DNA of 64,000 bases from Epilithonimonas zeae (GTDB lineage: Bacteria > Bacteroidota > Bacteroidia > Flavobacteriales > Weeksellaceae): contig NZ_FSRK01000001.1 of the NCBI RefSeq assembly GCF_900141765.1, positions 806,001 through 870,000 on the forward strand, in the 5' to 3' direction. The position numbers and the translations under genes were made by a program. A model generated the notes under the pieces. That model made no database searches. It was not told where the DNA came from and worked only from the letters and a program-made list of their open reading frames with translations. Positions 1 to 10,090 of this stretch are shown here, piece by piece. Every line of letters starts with the position of its first letter. Position 1 is the first letter of the stretch.

Positions 1-1391
1 GGTTCCAATTCCTGTGCTTTTCTGAAACACTCGATTGCTTTTTTCTTGTTGTTATTTCTTTTATAAATTTCTCCAAGATTTTCGTAGGGAAGTGTAGAGT
101 TAGGATATTCGGAAACATTCATTTCGAAAATTTTAATTGCATCATTTAGTCTGTTGGCTTTTCTTAATTCGTAACCGAGGTAATTGAGTTGATTTTCATT
201 GAAATACAAATCCGGTTCTTTCGAAATTTTCAACTTTTTATAAAGGTTAATTCCTTCATCTACGCCAGATTGATTAATTGTTCTTCGTAATGAATCCAGC
301 AATTTCCAAGGATATTTGTAGGGCGTTATCTTGGAACTCGAATCAATAATGTGATTGCCGATATCCGTAACACCATTATTGGAATTGGACAAAACAACAA
401 CCGCGAATCCATTCTTCTTATCAATCCCTAAAAACGTTCTGTAGCCGGGCGTTCCGCCATCTTTGAAAATGATATTTTTTCCATCGTCGTTATATAAAGT
501 CCAGCCAAGTGTGACATAACCTCTGTTGCCGTCTTTTTTGGCTTGCTGCAAATGCGTCAGTTCCATTGCAGGATAAATATCGGATTTGATAAATCCCAAA
601 TTAGCCGCCGCAAAAGTCAGCAAATCATTGGCTGTGGAACGGAAACCGCCGCCGGCTTCAATCGCTCCCAAATCGATAAAATCTACAGGTTCTCCATATT
701 CCGAATGCCCGATTGCTGCTCTTTTTTTGATTTCAGGCGTGAAGGTAATCACTGTGCTTTTCATCTTTAGAGGTTTGCAAATGACATCTTCTACAAAGGT
801 TTCGTAATTCTTTTTATGAGAAACCGAAGTCAGAATTTCGCCTAACACACCGTAAGCCACATTGGAATATTGCCATTTGGAATCGATTTCAAAACTTGGT
901 TTGAAATCAGAAACGTACTCATACAATCGCTTCACATTGTAATCTGCGTAAGGCTGGTCCAGATTTTTCGGGTCAACATTATAAGGGAAACGCGGGAAAG
1001 TTGACCGATGCGTAGACAGATTGGATAAGGTAATCTCTTTTCCGTTTCTTGTCGGGGTTTTTACATTTTTAGGAAGATATTTTGAGATTGGGTCATTCAG
1101 ATTGACTTCGTGCTTCAAACTCATATCCGCCAATAGGAGAGATGTGAAAACCTTTGTAATAGAACCTATTTCGTAAACTGTATTTCCGTCTGGCAAAGCG
1201 GGATTTTTATCACTCAAAACTCCCTCAGAATAGATTTGTCTTCCGTTTTTATCAATGATTCCAACAACAATGCTTTTGCTTCTTTTGTTGGCAACTTCCT
1301 GTTTGATAATCGCTTTTATACTATCCGCAGATAATTGCGCAAAAGTGATTTGTGATGCAAAAGCCAATAATATCAGGATTGATTTCTTCAT
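1..1391 (-). CDS. serine hydrolase (class C beta-lactamase/PBP fold) with C-terminal TPR, truncated by window edge
   Basis: The frame opens at ATG 1391 and stays open to base 1, so the C-terminus lies outside the window. A signal peptide (about residues 1-18, MKKSILILLAFASQ, cleaved after TFA) predicts export. SITK at residues 77-80 is the SxxK nucleophile motif and YSN near residue 175 is the second motif; a KDGG segment further on sits where the KTG-like third motif is expected. After the beta-lactamase domain the last about 90 residues contain helical TPR-like text (NRLNDAIKIFEMN, KKAIECFRKA). The family includes D-aminopeptidases, esterases and penicillin-binding-like enzymes, so the substrate cannot be named. 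It is followed by an unrelated minus-strand operon upstream at 1515 and appears to be transcribed alone. Confidence 0.88.
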   Translation of the reverse strand, partial: MKKSILILLAFASQITFAQLSADSIKAIIKQEVANKRSKSIVVGIIDKNGRQIYSEGVLSDKNPALPDGNTVYEIGSITKVFTSLLLADMSLKHEVNLNDPISKYLPKNVKTPTRNGKEITLSNLSTHRSTFPRFPYNVDPKNLDQPYADYNVKRLYEYVSDFKPSFEIDSKWQYSNVAYGVLGEILTSVSHKKNYETFVEDVICKPLKMKSTVITFTPEIKKRAAIGHSEYGEPVDFIDLGAIEAGGGFRSTANDLLTFAAANLGFIKSDIYPAMELTHLQQAKKDGNRGYVTLGWTLYNDDGKNIIFKDGGTPGYRTFLGIDKKNGFAVVVLSNSNNGVTDIGNHIIDSSSKITPYKYPWKLLDSLRRTINQSGVDEGINLYKKLKISKEPDLYFNENQLNYLGYELRKANRLNDAIKIFEMNVSEYPNSTLPYENLGEIYKRNNNKKKAIECFRKAQELE

Positions 1392-1487
1392 TTTTCTGTA
1401 ATTGATTTCAAACTAAAGACAACTCAAAGCTAGGGATAATTACATTGGTAACTATGATTTGTTATTTTTACTTTTTCATTGAATAAA

Positions 1488-1520
1488 AAATAACACCATC
1501 GAATTTTGATGGTGTTATTT
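1488..1520 (-). terminator. intrinsic terminator of the rtcB-nucleotidyltransferase operon
   Basis: A perfect 13-bp stem (1488-1500 with 1508-1520, 7-nt loop) overlaps the stop codon of the 353-aa nucleotidyltransferase gene. Read on the minus strand it is followed by a T-rich run. Confidence 0.8.
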
Positions 1521-2576
1521 GTAAAGTTGAGTTCTAATTTCTATTAATGTTCTCTCAGCTTTTTCTTTATCAGGAAAATCTGGCAAAGAAGAACTTTCAG
1601 CTAACAAATTCAATTCTTCAATTAATTGGTCAGCTAACAAAAGCAAATCATCGTAATCCCAATTTCCTGCTTTGATACTTAAAAGTTCATCCCGATTTTT
1701 AACCCGGATTTCAATCTTATTATTCTTGAAAATATTGACAGCCGATTGCAAAAGACGAATTGTGTGCATCATATTTTTGCTGTCGTAATTCTTGCCGTGC
1801 TTTTGATTGGTATTGTATCGGTCTTCATTTCTTTTTTCTACCCAATCCCAATATTCCTTATAGCTTTTGCAGTAAGTAGAATAGGCATCCTGATTGAAAA
1901 ATAGATAAGCTTCCGGTTTTTCATTTCTAGGAACAGAAGATAAACCGACTTCATTAGAATCTTCATTTTTATAAATTCCATTGTAGTTTTTATCTCCAAT
2001 TTCATCATAGAACAAAGCAAAAACACCTTTTGAATTTGGCGTTTTTACTAAACCGCATTTTTCCTGTAAAAAGTTTTTCTCCTTCAGCCAATCTTTTGCA
2101 GGAATTGAATTTGAATCTTCCAATATCACACAAAAATCCAGAATTCCTTTTCGTTCTTTTTCAACAGGATTTACAATCTTTTTGTTAAGTCCTCTTGCTT
2201 TATGGATTTGAGTTGACGCATATCCTCCAAAAGTATCTTTACAAAGTTTTGACAAAAAATCTTCCTGACAGAATTTATCCATTATCGAATTTTTGTAAAG
2301 AATACAATCTTCCGGCGTTGCTAATATTTCCAGAATATTCGGATTGTTTTTTAATAGAAGTTCAACAAAACGTCCTATTTCATAATATACAATATCATTA
2401 GTTTCGTTAGAAATCTGCGGAATATATTCTAAACCATAGAATAAATCTTTTGGCAGATAAAAAACACCCTTTATATCCGTATCCGAATTTTCCGTCGCCA
2501 ATCCGAAAGACTTGCTTCCGGAAATGGCTTCGAAAAGGATAAGGTTGTTTTGTTTTAAAAAATCGATAGTTATCAT
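1515..2576 (-). CDS. nucleotidyltransferase-superfamily protein (COG3541/YcgL-like), 353 aa
   Basis: The N-terminus carries the Pol-beta-fold nucleotidyltransferase signature: GSKSFG at about residues 21-26 followed by SDTDIKG, that is GSx(n)DxD with both metal-binding aspartates kept. The rest (about 200 residues with an HTIRLLQ helix and an acidic C-terminal helix bundle) resembles the large COG3541 type. Function in this family is not settled; nucleotidyl transfer to an RNA or protein is the inference from fold. It is last in a minus-strand operon behind rtcB, a 111-aa basic protein and a second, shorter nucleotidyltransferase, from which it is separated by only 2 bp, and it ends inside an intrinsic terminator. 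The two nucleotidyltransferases are clearly related at the motif but differ in length, so they probably have different substrates. Confidence 0.8.
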   Translation of the reverse strand: MITIDFLKQNNLILFEAISGSKSFGLATENSDTDIKGVFYLPKDLFYGLEYIPQISNETNDIVYYEIGRFVELLLKNNPNILEILATPEDCILYKNSIMDKFCQEDFLSKLCKDTFGGYASTQIHKARGLNKKIVNPVEKERKGILDFCVILEDSNSIPAKDWLKEKNFLQEKCGLVKTPNSKGVFALFYDEIGDKNYNGIYKNEDSNEVGLSSVPRNEKPEAYLFFNQDAYSTYCKSYKEYWDWVEKRNEDRYNTNQKHGKNYDSKNMMHTIRLLQSAVNIFKNNKIEIRVKNRDELLSIKAGNWDYDDLLLLADQLIEELNLLAESSSLPDFPDKEKAERTLIEIRTQLYK

Positions 2577-2578
2577 TT

Positions 2579-3328
2579 TTACGATTTTAATAATTCTACA
2601 AATATTCTTTCAGCTTCTGATTTATCAAGATTTCCTGCTCTCAAAGTTTTCGCTTTTTCTGAAAGATTTTCTATTTCTGATTTAAGATATTCGAAAAGTT
2701 CCCAATCTTGAGCGTGGAAATATTTTTCTCCGTTTTCAGATTTTACATTCAATAAAAATTGAACTTTATCAAATATATTTTTGGGTAACAAATCTAACAT
2801 TTCGTGAAATATCACTGGCGGAAAAGTTTCTTTCTCAACGACCCATTTTGAAGCTAAAGTTGTTCTTAAACAATAGAAATAATCTTTAAGCTTCACTTCA
2901 TCTTTGTTGCAAGATTCCAAATATTTTTTACTTATCGATAAATAATGGAAAACTACTGCGACAGGCGAAAAAGCTTCTTTTGCTAAAGGTAATATCTTTT
3001 CCAAAAATGCATCGTTTTTTACATAAAATATATGCGAATACAAATGCTCCAAAAGTGGAACGTTCGATTTGTTTAACAGATGAAAAGTTTTCTTCAAATC
3101 CCAACCAGAACCGTCCAAATCATCTTCCGTCATAAATTCTATCGTATCCCGTTTTTCCCAAGGCGAAAGATACCAGTCAACCGGATGTTTGTATATGAAA
3201 CGTATATCGTAATCGCTGTCCGGAGACGCAAATCCCCAAGAACGACTCCCGGATTCTATCGCGAAAAGTATTTCTATATTTTTCTCTTTTTCAAGAGTTT
3301 TTAATTTATCTATTATTTTTGTTTTCAT
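2579..3328 (-). CDS. nucleotidyltransferase-superfamily protein, 249 aa
   Basis: Second Pol-beta-fold enzyme of the operon. Residues 26-45 carry SGSRSWGFASPDSDYDIRF, the GSx(n)DxD catalytic signature with intact aspartates. The C-terminal half is helical (YLSISKKYLESCN, KDYFYCLRTTLASKWVV) as in YcgL-like proteins, where this part resembles a substrate-binding or HEPN-like helical domain. Its start overlaps the end of the upstream 111-aa gene by 23 bp and its stop lies 2 bp before the next nucleotidyltransferase, so translational coupling is likely. Reaction and substrate are unknown; linkage to rtcB suggests RNA end processing, which is inference. Confidence 0.8.
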   Translation of the reverse strand: MKTKIIDKLKTLEKEKNIEILFAIESGSRSWGFASPDSDYDIRFIYKHPVDWYLSPWEKRDTIEFMTEDDLDGSGWDLKKTFHLLNKSNVPLLEHLYSHIFYVKNDAFLEKILPLAKEAFSPVAVVFHYLSISKKYLESCNKDEVKLKDYFYCLRTTLASKWVVEKETFPPVIFHEMLDLLPKNIFDKVQFLLNVKSENGEKYFHAQDWELFEYLKSEIENLSEKAKTLRAGNLDKSEAERIFVELLKS

Positions 3329-3641
3329 TGTTTTTATTTTTTAGGATAAAAAAATGCGTTACAGAATTTCGTTTGATAGAATCTTGAAATGATTTTTCAG
3401 AATAGAAATTTTTGTACTCTGAATATTTTCTAACATTATCTTCTGTCGTGATTTTTACCCAAATTTTAAATTGTTTTTTCTTTCTGGCTTTCTGAAATCG
3501 AACAAAATCATTTAATTGATTTTCAATTTCCTGTTTTTCAGTTTTGCGCCATTTTTTGTTTCCGATTCTTTTAAGAAATGGACGCAAATGTTTTGCATAT
3601 TCGAATGAACGATATTTACCCTTGTTGTAGAGATTTTTCAT
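3306..3641 (-). CDS. small basic protein between rtcB and the nucleotidyltransferases
   Basis: 111 residues, strongly basic (many Lys/Arg, for example KKWRKTEKQE and KARKKKQFKIW), no signal peptide and no membrane segment, so it is probably cytoplasmic and may bind nucleic acid. I do not recognise the family. It begins 31 bp after the rtcB stop and overlaps the 249-aa nucleotidyltransferase start by 23 bp, which places it inside the operon. Codon use matches the neighbours. The ATG at 3641 is the only good start. Confidence 0.65.
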   Translation of the reverse strand: MKNLYNKGKYRSFEYAKHLRPFLKRIGNKKWRKTEKQEIENQLNDFVRFQKARKKKQFKIWVKITTEDNVRKYSEYKNFYSEKSFQDSIKRNSVTHFFILKNKNNENKNNR

Positions 3642-3671
3642 AGTCAGTTTAAAGTTATGAAAGTAAGTATT

Positions 3672-5117
<1,446 letters not shown>

Positions 5118-5151
5118 TTATTTTAATTATTTTTGATAAAATTTTATTAAA

Positions 5152-5484
5152 ATGATTTTAGAACAACTGAAAAACTCTCCGGGAACAATTGATTTCAAAG
5201 ATGTCATTACTTTCATTGATGAAAATTATGATTTCACGCCAACAAAATTCACGAATGGAAATACAGTCAATGAAGCCAATCAAAATAATGGTTCGTGCAA
5301 GGTTTTCAGTTTTGCGAGATTGAACCAGTTTTCAAAAGAAGAGACTCTAGCCTTATTCGGAGATTTTTATAGAGATGATGTTTTACAAAATCCCGAAGGA
5401 ACAGACCATCAGAATATCAGAAACTTCATTGAGTTTGGTTGGCAAGGAATTTCTTTTGAAGGAGAAGCTTTGAAGAGTAAATAA
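5152..5484 (+). CDS. HopJ type III effector family protein
   Basis: 110-residue cytoplasmic protein matching the HopJ family (PF08888) by its layout: FKDVITFIDENYDFTPTKFTNG near the start, NNGSCKVFSFA in the middle and FGDFYRDDVLQNP followed by HQNIRNFIEFGWQGI. Members occur widely in non-pathogenic Bacteroidota and proteobacteria without type III secretion, so the name reflects sequence history and not secretion. The biochemical role is unknown. It is divergent from rtcB with about 100 bp between starts and only 1 bp before the next gene. Confidence 0.8.
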   Translation: MILEQLKNSPGTIDFKDVITFIDENYDFTPTKFTNGNTVNEANQNNGSCKVFSFARLNQFSKEETLALFGDFYRDDVLQNPEGTDHQNIRNFIEFGWQGISFEGEALKSK

Positions 5485-5485
5485 A

Positions 5486-5791
5486 ATGGGAAAATTTCGA
5501 TGGACAATTATTTTTAGTCTTTTTACACCGCTATTAGTTTTATTGGTTGTTTTTTTTATGGGAGGTGGGCATGGAACCTATTTACCATCAATTATTTTAT
5601 TTCCTTTTGGAATGATTGGAACAACTTTTCAACAATCAATTACGGCTCTATTTACAATTTTAGGAATTGTTCAATTTCCTGTTTATGGATATTTGTTAGA
5701 CATATTAAAACATAACAAATTAAAACACTTGATTTTAATTTTTCATATTCTGCTCGTAGTCATTATTTTAAATATTTCAAGTTACAAATAA
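5486..5791 (+). CDS. small membrane protein
   Basis: 101 residues with three hydrophobic segments (about residues 6-26, 33-58, 79-98) and a Gly-rich turn GGGHGTY, typical of short inner-membrane proteins. No family recognised. It starts 1 bp after the HopJ-family stop and ends 9 bp before the WYL regulator, so the three genes likely share a transcript. Confidence 0.6.
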   Translation: MGKFRWTIIFSLFTPLLVLLVVFFMGGGHGTYLPSIILFPFGMIGTTFQQSITALFTILGIVQFPVYGYLLDILKHNKLKHLILIFHILLVVIILNISSYK

Positions 5792-5800
5792 TAAATTCAA

Positions 5801-6814
5801 ATGTCATCCAACAAAAACGCATTAATCCGCTATAAAACTCTCGATAAATGCCTTAAAAACAAATATCGGAAATATACACTCGATGATTTGATGGACGAAT
5901 GTTCCGAAGCGTTGTTTGAGTTTGAAGGGAAAGAATCTTTTGTGAGCAAAAGAACGATTCAATTGGATTTGCAGAATATGCGAAGTGAAAAGTTCGGATA
6001 TGAAGCGCCAATTGAGGTTTATGAAAAACGATTTTATCGTTACAGCGACCCAGATTACAGCATTCATCAGATTTCTGTGAATGAGAATGATTTGAAAGCG
6101 ATGAATAATGCGGTTCAGATTTTAAAACAATTCAAGGATTTTTCTATGTTTAAGGAGATGAATGGTGTGATTCAAAAACTGGAAGATTCGATACAATCTA
6201 CGAATCAGAAATCTATTATTCATCTCGATAAAAACGAACAATTGAAAGGTTTGGAATATATTGATATTTTATATGAAAGTATCTTGAACAAAAAGGTCTT
6301 GAAGATTTGTTACAAAAGTTTCAAAGCCAGAGAGATGAATATCCTTACGGTTCATCCGCAATTATTGAAAGAATATAATAACCGTTGGTTTTTAATTTGT
6401 TTTCATAAATCCAGTATGATGAATTTGGCGTTGGATCGGATGGAGAAGATTGAGGTTGATGAGAATTCTGTTTATATTGATAAAGATTTCAATGCGGACA
6501 GATATTTCGGAGAAGTCATTGGTGCGACAGTTTCAGAAACACAACGTCCGCAAAATGTAATATTTTTTATCGACAGAAAGCACGCGCCTTATGTCAAAAC
6601 GAAACCTTTTCATCATTCTCAGGAAATAGTCAAAGAAGATGAATCAGGAACGACTTTCAAAATTTGTGTTCAGTTAAACTTTGAATTGGAAAGAATGATT
6701 CTCGGAATGGGAGAGTTTATCAAAGTTCTAGGACCTCGAAAATTGAAACAGAGAATTGCTAAAAGTTTGAAACTGGCGAGTGAAAATTACTCTTCTGATG
6801 AACTGAAAAATTGA
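5801..6814 (+). CDS. WYL-domain transcriptional regulator
   Basis: 337 residues. The N-terminus (about 1-90) is a winged-helix DNA-binding region with SKRTIQLDLQNMRSE as probable recognition helix; a WYL domain follows (about 150-245; the eponymous motif is NRWFLICFH); a WCX-like C-terminal part contains FELERMILGMGEFIKVLGP. WYL domains bind nucleic acid or nucleotide ligands and control DNA-damage, RNA-repair and defence genes. Being divergent from rtcB and its nucleotidyltransferases it is the natural candidate regulator of that operon (inference). Its stop codon directly abuts the stop codon of the convergent helicase gene. Confidence 0.9.
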   Translation: MSSNKNALIRYKTLDKCLKNKYRKYTLDDLMDECSEALFEFEGKESFVSKRTIQLDLQNMRSEKFGYEAPIEVYEKRFYRYSDPDYSIHQISVNENDLKAMNNAVQILKQFKDFSMFKEMNGVIQKLEDSIQSTNQKSIIHLDKNEQLKGLEYIDILYESILNKKVLKICYKSFKAREMNILTVHPQLLKEYNNRWFLICFHKSSMMNLALDRMEKIEVDENSVYIDKDFNADRYFGEVIGATVSETQRPQNVIFFIDRKHAPYVKTKPFHHSQEIVKEDESGTTFKICVQLNFELERMILGMGEFIKVLGPRKLKQRIAKSLKLASENYSSDELKN

Positions 6815-7957
6815 TTAATAACCGTGCAAATCCAAGCCTTCCGTCCTTTGCAAAGTCACTTTTTTGCCCATCTTTTTTTGAATTACTCGGAAATGTTGCA
6901 ATTCGTCATCCGTTAAAATATTGATGGCTGTTCCTTTTTCGCCGGCACGACCTGTTCTACCAATTCTGTGAATATAATCCAAAGGCGAACGTGGTAATTC
7001 GTAATTAATGACGCAAGGCAAATCATCGATGTGAATTCCTCGACCAATCAAATCGGTGGCTACTAGAATTTGTGCACCATTAACCTTGAATTCTTCCAAA
7101 TTATTTCGTCTCGCACCTTGCGATTTCTGGCTATGGATGGCAACAGCTTTGATTTTATTTTTCTTTAGTTTTTCAACCAAATTATCTGCAGACCTTGTGG
7201 ATGAAACAAAAATCAAAGCTTTCTCGACCTTCTTTTCTTTGATTAAATATCTTAAAAATGGACCTTTGTTTTCAGGTGCAACGTGATAGGCTAATTGTTC
7301 GATATTATCAATTTCAGCCTCTTCTTTTTTGATTTCGATTAAGGTTGGATTGATGGATAATCTTTGTTTCATTTCAGAAACTTTATCATTCAAAGTTGCA
7401 GAAAATAAAGTGGTTTGTTTCACAACAGGCATCATTGCAAACAGCTTATTCATTTCCTCGCCAAAGCCTAATTGGAACATTTTGTCTGCTTCATCGATAA
7501 CTAAATGTTTGATTCCGGATATGCTCAAGGCATTATGATCAATCAAATCCAAAAGACGACCAGGCGTTGCAATAAGAACTTCTACACCAAACATTCCTTT
7601 CATCTGGGGATTGATAGAAACACCGCCGTAAACACCCATTGTACGAACTTCACGTTTCAGATTATCTGTAAAAGCGCGGAAAACTTCATCAATTTGAACG
7701 GCTAATTCTCGCGTAGGAACCAATATTAAAACCTGAACATTTCTGTCTTTTTTAACTTCGGTTTTTTGTAGTTTTTCTAAAATAGGCATTACGAAACAAG
7801 CTGTTTTTCCCGAACCTGTTTGTGCTATTCCCATCAAGTCTTTACCTTGCAATATCACAGGAACTGCTTGTTCTTGGATTGGAAAAGGTTTCAGATAACC
7901 CAATTTTTTAACAGACCGAATAATATTGCTTGATAATCCTAACGCTTCGAATGACAT
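6815..7957 (-). CDS. DEAD-box ATP-dependent RNA helicase (RhlE-like)
   Basis: Cytoplasmic RNA helicase with the full motif set: Q-motif region PFPIQEQAVP, motif I AQTGSGKTA, PTRELA, GGVSI, TPGRL, motif II VIDEADKM (DEAD), SAT, then RGIHIDDLPCVINYELP and motif VI HRIGRTGRAG. Only about 380 residues, so it has the helicase core without the long basic tail found in many RhlE proteins. The start is placed at the second Met (MSFEALGLS), the usual RhlE opening, 18 bp inside the longest frame. Roles in ribosome assembly or mRNA turnover are typical for the family. Confidence 0.93.
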   Translation of the reverse strand: MSFEALGLSSNIIRSVKKLGYLKPFPIQEQAVPVILQGKDLMGIAQTGSGKTACFVMPILEKLQKTEVKKDRNVQVLILVPTRELAVQIDEVFRAFTDNLKREVRTMGVYGGVSINPQMKGMFGVEVLIATPGRLLDLIDHNALSISGIKHLVIDEADKMFQLGFGEEMNKLFAMMPVVKQTTLFSATLNDKVSEMKQRLSINPTLIEIKKEEAEIDNIEQLAYHVAPENKGPFLRYLIKEKKVEKALIFVSSTRSADNLVEKLKKNKIKAVAIHSQKSQGARRNNLEEFKVNGAQILVATDLIGRGIHIDDLPCVINYELPRSPLDYIHRIGRTGRAGEKGTAINILTDDELQHFRVIQKKMGKKVTLQRTEGLDLHGY

Positions 7958-8066
7958 AAAACTAATTTGCGGCAAAGATAAGTTATTGAATCTGGTTTCT
8001 ATTATTTGTTGGGAATCAAAAGATAAAATGGCTTATTTCTTGTAATGATTTTTCAAAATTTAAATT

Positions 8067-8192
8067 ATGAAATCAAGATTGTTAAGAATGGCTTTGACTT
8101 GGCTGGCTCCAATTGTAATTGGATATGTTGTCAAAAAAATAGAAGAGAAAGTGTCTAATAAGAATCAGCCAAAAGAGATTCCGACTAACTAA
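8067..8192 (+). CDS. 41-aa small membrane protein
   Basis: Reading frame of 41 codons with one hydrophobic segment (ALTWLAPIVIGYVV, residues 9-22) flanked by Lys/Arg on both sides and ending KEIPTN. The composition is that of a single-pass small inner-membrane protein. Family not recognised. It lies alone between the helicase and the next small lipoprotein. Confidence 0.5.
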   Translation: MKSRLLRMALTWLAPIVIGYVVKKIEEKVSNKNQPKEIPTN

Positions 8193-8311
8193 AAAAAACT
8201 CCATTAATTACTGAGGGATTTTTTTTATTTTTCATAGTCATAATCATATAAAATTGATTTGTTTATTTGTTTTTGGCTCAAGTTTTGAATTTAATTCACA
8301 AATATTATACT

Positions 8312-8476
8312 ATGAAAAAATATATTAACTTTATTCCGCTGTTCTTATTAGCGGGAATGTTGACAAGTTGCGAAGCTGTCGAAACTATTTTCAAAGCCGG
8401 TATGTGGTGGGGAATTATTTTAGTTGTAGGTGTCATCGGCTTAGTAATGTGGTTGTTATCTAGGGGTAAAAACTAA
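8312..8476 (+). CDS. 54-aa small lipoprotein with one membrane segment
   Basis: Starts at MKKYINF (8312); an in-frame upstream Met at 8267 would put 15 polar residues before the signal sequence and is rejected. The signal ends in LAGMLTSC, a type II signal peptidase lipobox, so Cys is residue 20. After VETIFKAGMWWG comes a strong hydrophobic stretch IILVVGVIGLVMWLL and a basic end. Such lipobox-plus-transmembrane small proteins are common in Flavobacteriia; role unknown. A perfect hairpin terminator follows directly. Confidence 0.65.
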   Translation: MKKYINFIPLFLLAGMLTSCEAVETIFKAGMWWGIILVVGVIGLVMWLLSRGKN

Positions 8477-8478
8477 AA

Positions 8479-8502
8479 AAAGCGGGAAATATTTCCCGCT
8501 TT
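8479..8502. terminator. bidirectional intrinsic terminator
   Basis: Perfect 24-bp palindrome (12-bp arms AAAGCGGGAAAT) between the plus-strand lipoprotein and the minus-strand rhodanese gene, with T-rich sequence on the plus side and A-rich on the other, so it can end both transcripts. Confidence 0.85.
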
Positions 8503-8519
8503 ATATTTTTTGTGTAGTC

Positions 8520-8807
8520 TTAAAGATTCTCTAAAGTCGCACTAAGGTCGTTATAACCACCACCGTTGTAGACATTATCAAAGCCTTGAGATTTGTAAAA
8601 CTCAGTTGCTTTTCCTGATCTGTTTCCTGATCTGCAGAAGAAAATTACGTTGCCATCCAAAGCTCTGATTTCATCGATATGCGCTTCTATATCCCCTAAA
8701 GGAATATTATTAGCTTCTGCGATATTTCCATCCATTTCCAATTCCAAAGGTTCACGAACATCAATCAAGTGATAATTTCCAGCTTTCAATACGTCTTCTA
8801 TTGCCAT
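8520..8807 (-). CDS. single-domain rhodanese-like protein
   Basis: 95-residue rhodanese domain. IDVREPLE near residue 16 is the domain opening; the active-site loop FCRSGNRSGKA (Cys about residue 58) is intact, so persulfide sulfur transfer is plausible. C-terminal GFDNVYNGGGYND is typical. No signal peptide, so cytoplasmic. It is monocistronic, ending in the shared terminator at 8479. Confidence 0.9.
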   Translation of the reverse strand: MAIEDVLKAGNYHLIDVREPLELEMDGNIAEANNIPLGDIEAHIDEIRALDGNVIFFCRSGNRSGKATEFYKSQGFDNVYNGGGYNDLSATLENL

Positions 8808-8946
8808 AATATTTATTTTTTACGTTTTAATACTAACAAAAATACAAATTTTAGATATTAGTTTTAATATAAAATAAGTTCTTTTTTATGTTGCAAAATC
8901 AATTTTATGATTGATGATTTTAAAACATTAATTTTGCAATTTCCAA

Positions 8947-9870
8947 ATGAACAACAAAGAGAGATACAGCAATCTGATAAAATCCAAAGCTATGGCTTTC
9001 GGGTTTCAGTCTTGTGGTATTTCCAAAGCTGATTTTTTGGAAGAAGAAGCACCGCATTTGGAACAATGGTTGAAGAACAATTTCCACGGCGAGATGAAAT
9101 ACATGGAGAATTATTTCGATAAACGTTTAGATCCACGATTATTGGTAGAAGGTTCCAAATCTGTTATTTCTCTGAGTTACAATTATTTTCCTGAAGAAAT
9201 TCAAACTAATAAAGATTTTAAGTTGGCAAAATATGCTTACGGCGAAGATTATCACGATGTAATCAAAGACAAATTGAGGCTAATGATTGCAGAACTTCAG
9301 GAAGAAATAGGGGAGTTTTCTTTTCGCGTTTTTGTAGATTCTGCACCGGTATTGGAAAAAGCCTGGGCTAAGAAATCCGGAATTGGTTGGGTTGGGAAAA
9401 ACTCCAATCTTATTACCAAAAAAAATGGTTCGTTTTATTTTTTAGCTGAGATTATTTGTGATTTGGATTTAATTCAGGATTATGTGGTAACAGACCATTG
9501 TGGAAGCTGCACCAAATGTATCGATGCTTGCCCGACGCAAGCAATCGTTTCTGATAAAATTATCGATGGAAGCAAATGTATTTCTTACGCTACTATTGAG
9601 CTGAAAGACCAAATCCCGGATTTTTTCAAAGATAAAATGGAAGATTGGATGTTCGGTTGCGATATTTGTCAGGATGTTTGTCCGTGGAATAGATTTTCAG
9701 CTCCTACATTAGAGGAGAAATTCAGACCGAATTCTGAGATCAAAAACTTTACAAAACAAGAGTGGAAAGACATTACCAAAGAAGTTTTCTCCAAGGTTTT
9801 CAGAAAATCGGCGGTAAAAAGAACCAAATTTGTAGGTCTTAAACGTAATCTTGATTTCTTGTCAGAATAA
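8947..9870 (+). CDS. queG: epoxyqueuosine reductase
   Basis: QueG reduces epoxyqueuosine to queuosine in tRNA with cobalamin and two 4Fe-4S clusters. Seen here: [18 protein letters not shown] at the N-terminus, [13 protein letters not shown] and [13 protein letters not shown] (family signature), then two cysteine sets, [12 protein letters not shown] and [11 protein letters not shown], for the clusters. 307 residues, normal for Bacteroidota members that lack the C-terminal HEAT extension. No other queuosine gene is in the window. Confidence 0.95.
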   Translation: MNNKERYSNLIKSKAMAFGFQSCGISKADFLEEEAPHLEQWLKNNFHGEMKYMENYFDKRLDPRLLVEGSKSVISLSYNYFPEEIQTNKDFKLAKYAYGEDYHDVIKDKLRLMIAELQEEIGEFSFRVFVDSAPVLEKAWAKKSGIGWVGKNSNLITKKNGSFYFLAEIICDLDLIQDYVVTDHCGSCTKCIDACPTQAIVSDKIIDGSKCISYATIELKDQIPDFFKDKMEDWMFGCDICQDVCPWNRFSAPTLEEKFRPNSEIKNFTKQEWKDITKEVFSKVFRKSAVKRTKFVGLKRNLDFLSE

Positions 9871-9872
9871 GA

Positions 9873-9953
9873 TTATCGTTTTTTCTGTGATCTTTTAGGG
9901 GCAACTTTTACTCTGGTTTTTAATCTCTTGTTGGATTGGCGTTTTTTCGGCAT
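9873..9953 (-). CDS. 26-aa highly basic peptide (putative ribosome-associated)
   Basis: A 26-codon frame beginning MPKKRQSNKR and ending RSQKKR; 14 of 26 residues are Lys or Arg and no acidic residue is present. It is antisense-adjacent to queG (stops 2 bp apart, convergent). Such composition is typical of small ribosomal proteins such as the THX type; sequence identity with a known family is not claimed. Alternatively it is a chance frame, but the unbroken lysine/arginine pattern and clean start-stop argue for coding. Confidence 0.5.
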   Translation of the reverse strand: MPKKRQSNKRLKTRVKVAPKRSQKKR

Positions 9954-10090
9954 ATTTCTGTGTTATTTCTGTATTAAATTTGAAGAAAAATTTTCATAAA
10001 ACCAAGATTTATTAAAAAAAATTAACATTTTGATTTTGTGTCATAAATTTTGTTAACTTTATAGTTCGATGCTCTGGCAAAAACCATACA

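Noticed and set aside
8193-8230. Terminator after the 41-aa gene
   Set aside because: The A-run, CTCC and GAGGGATTTTTTTT do not form a convincing stem; pairs are limited to three.
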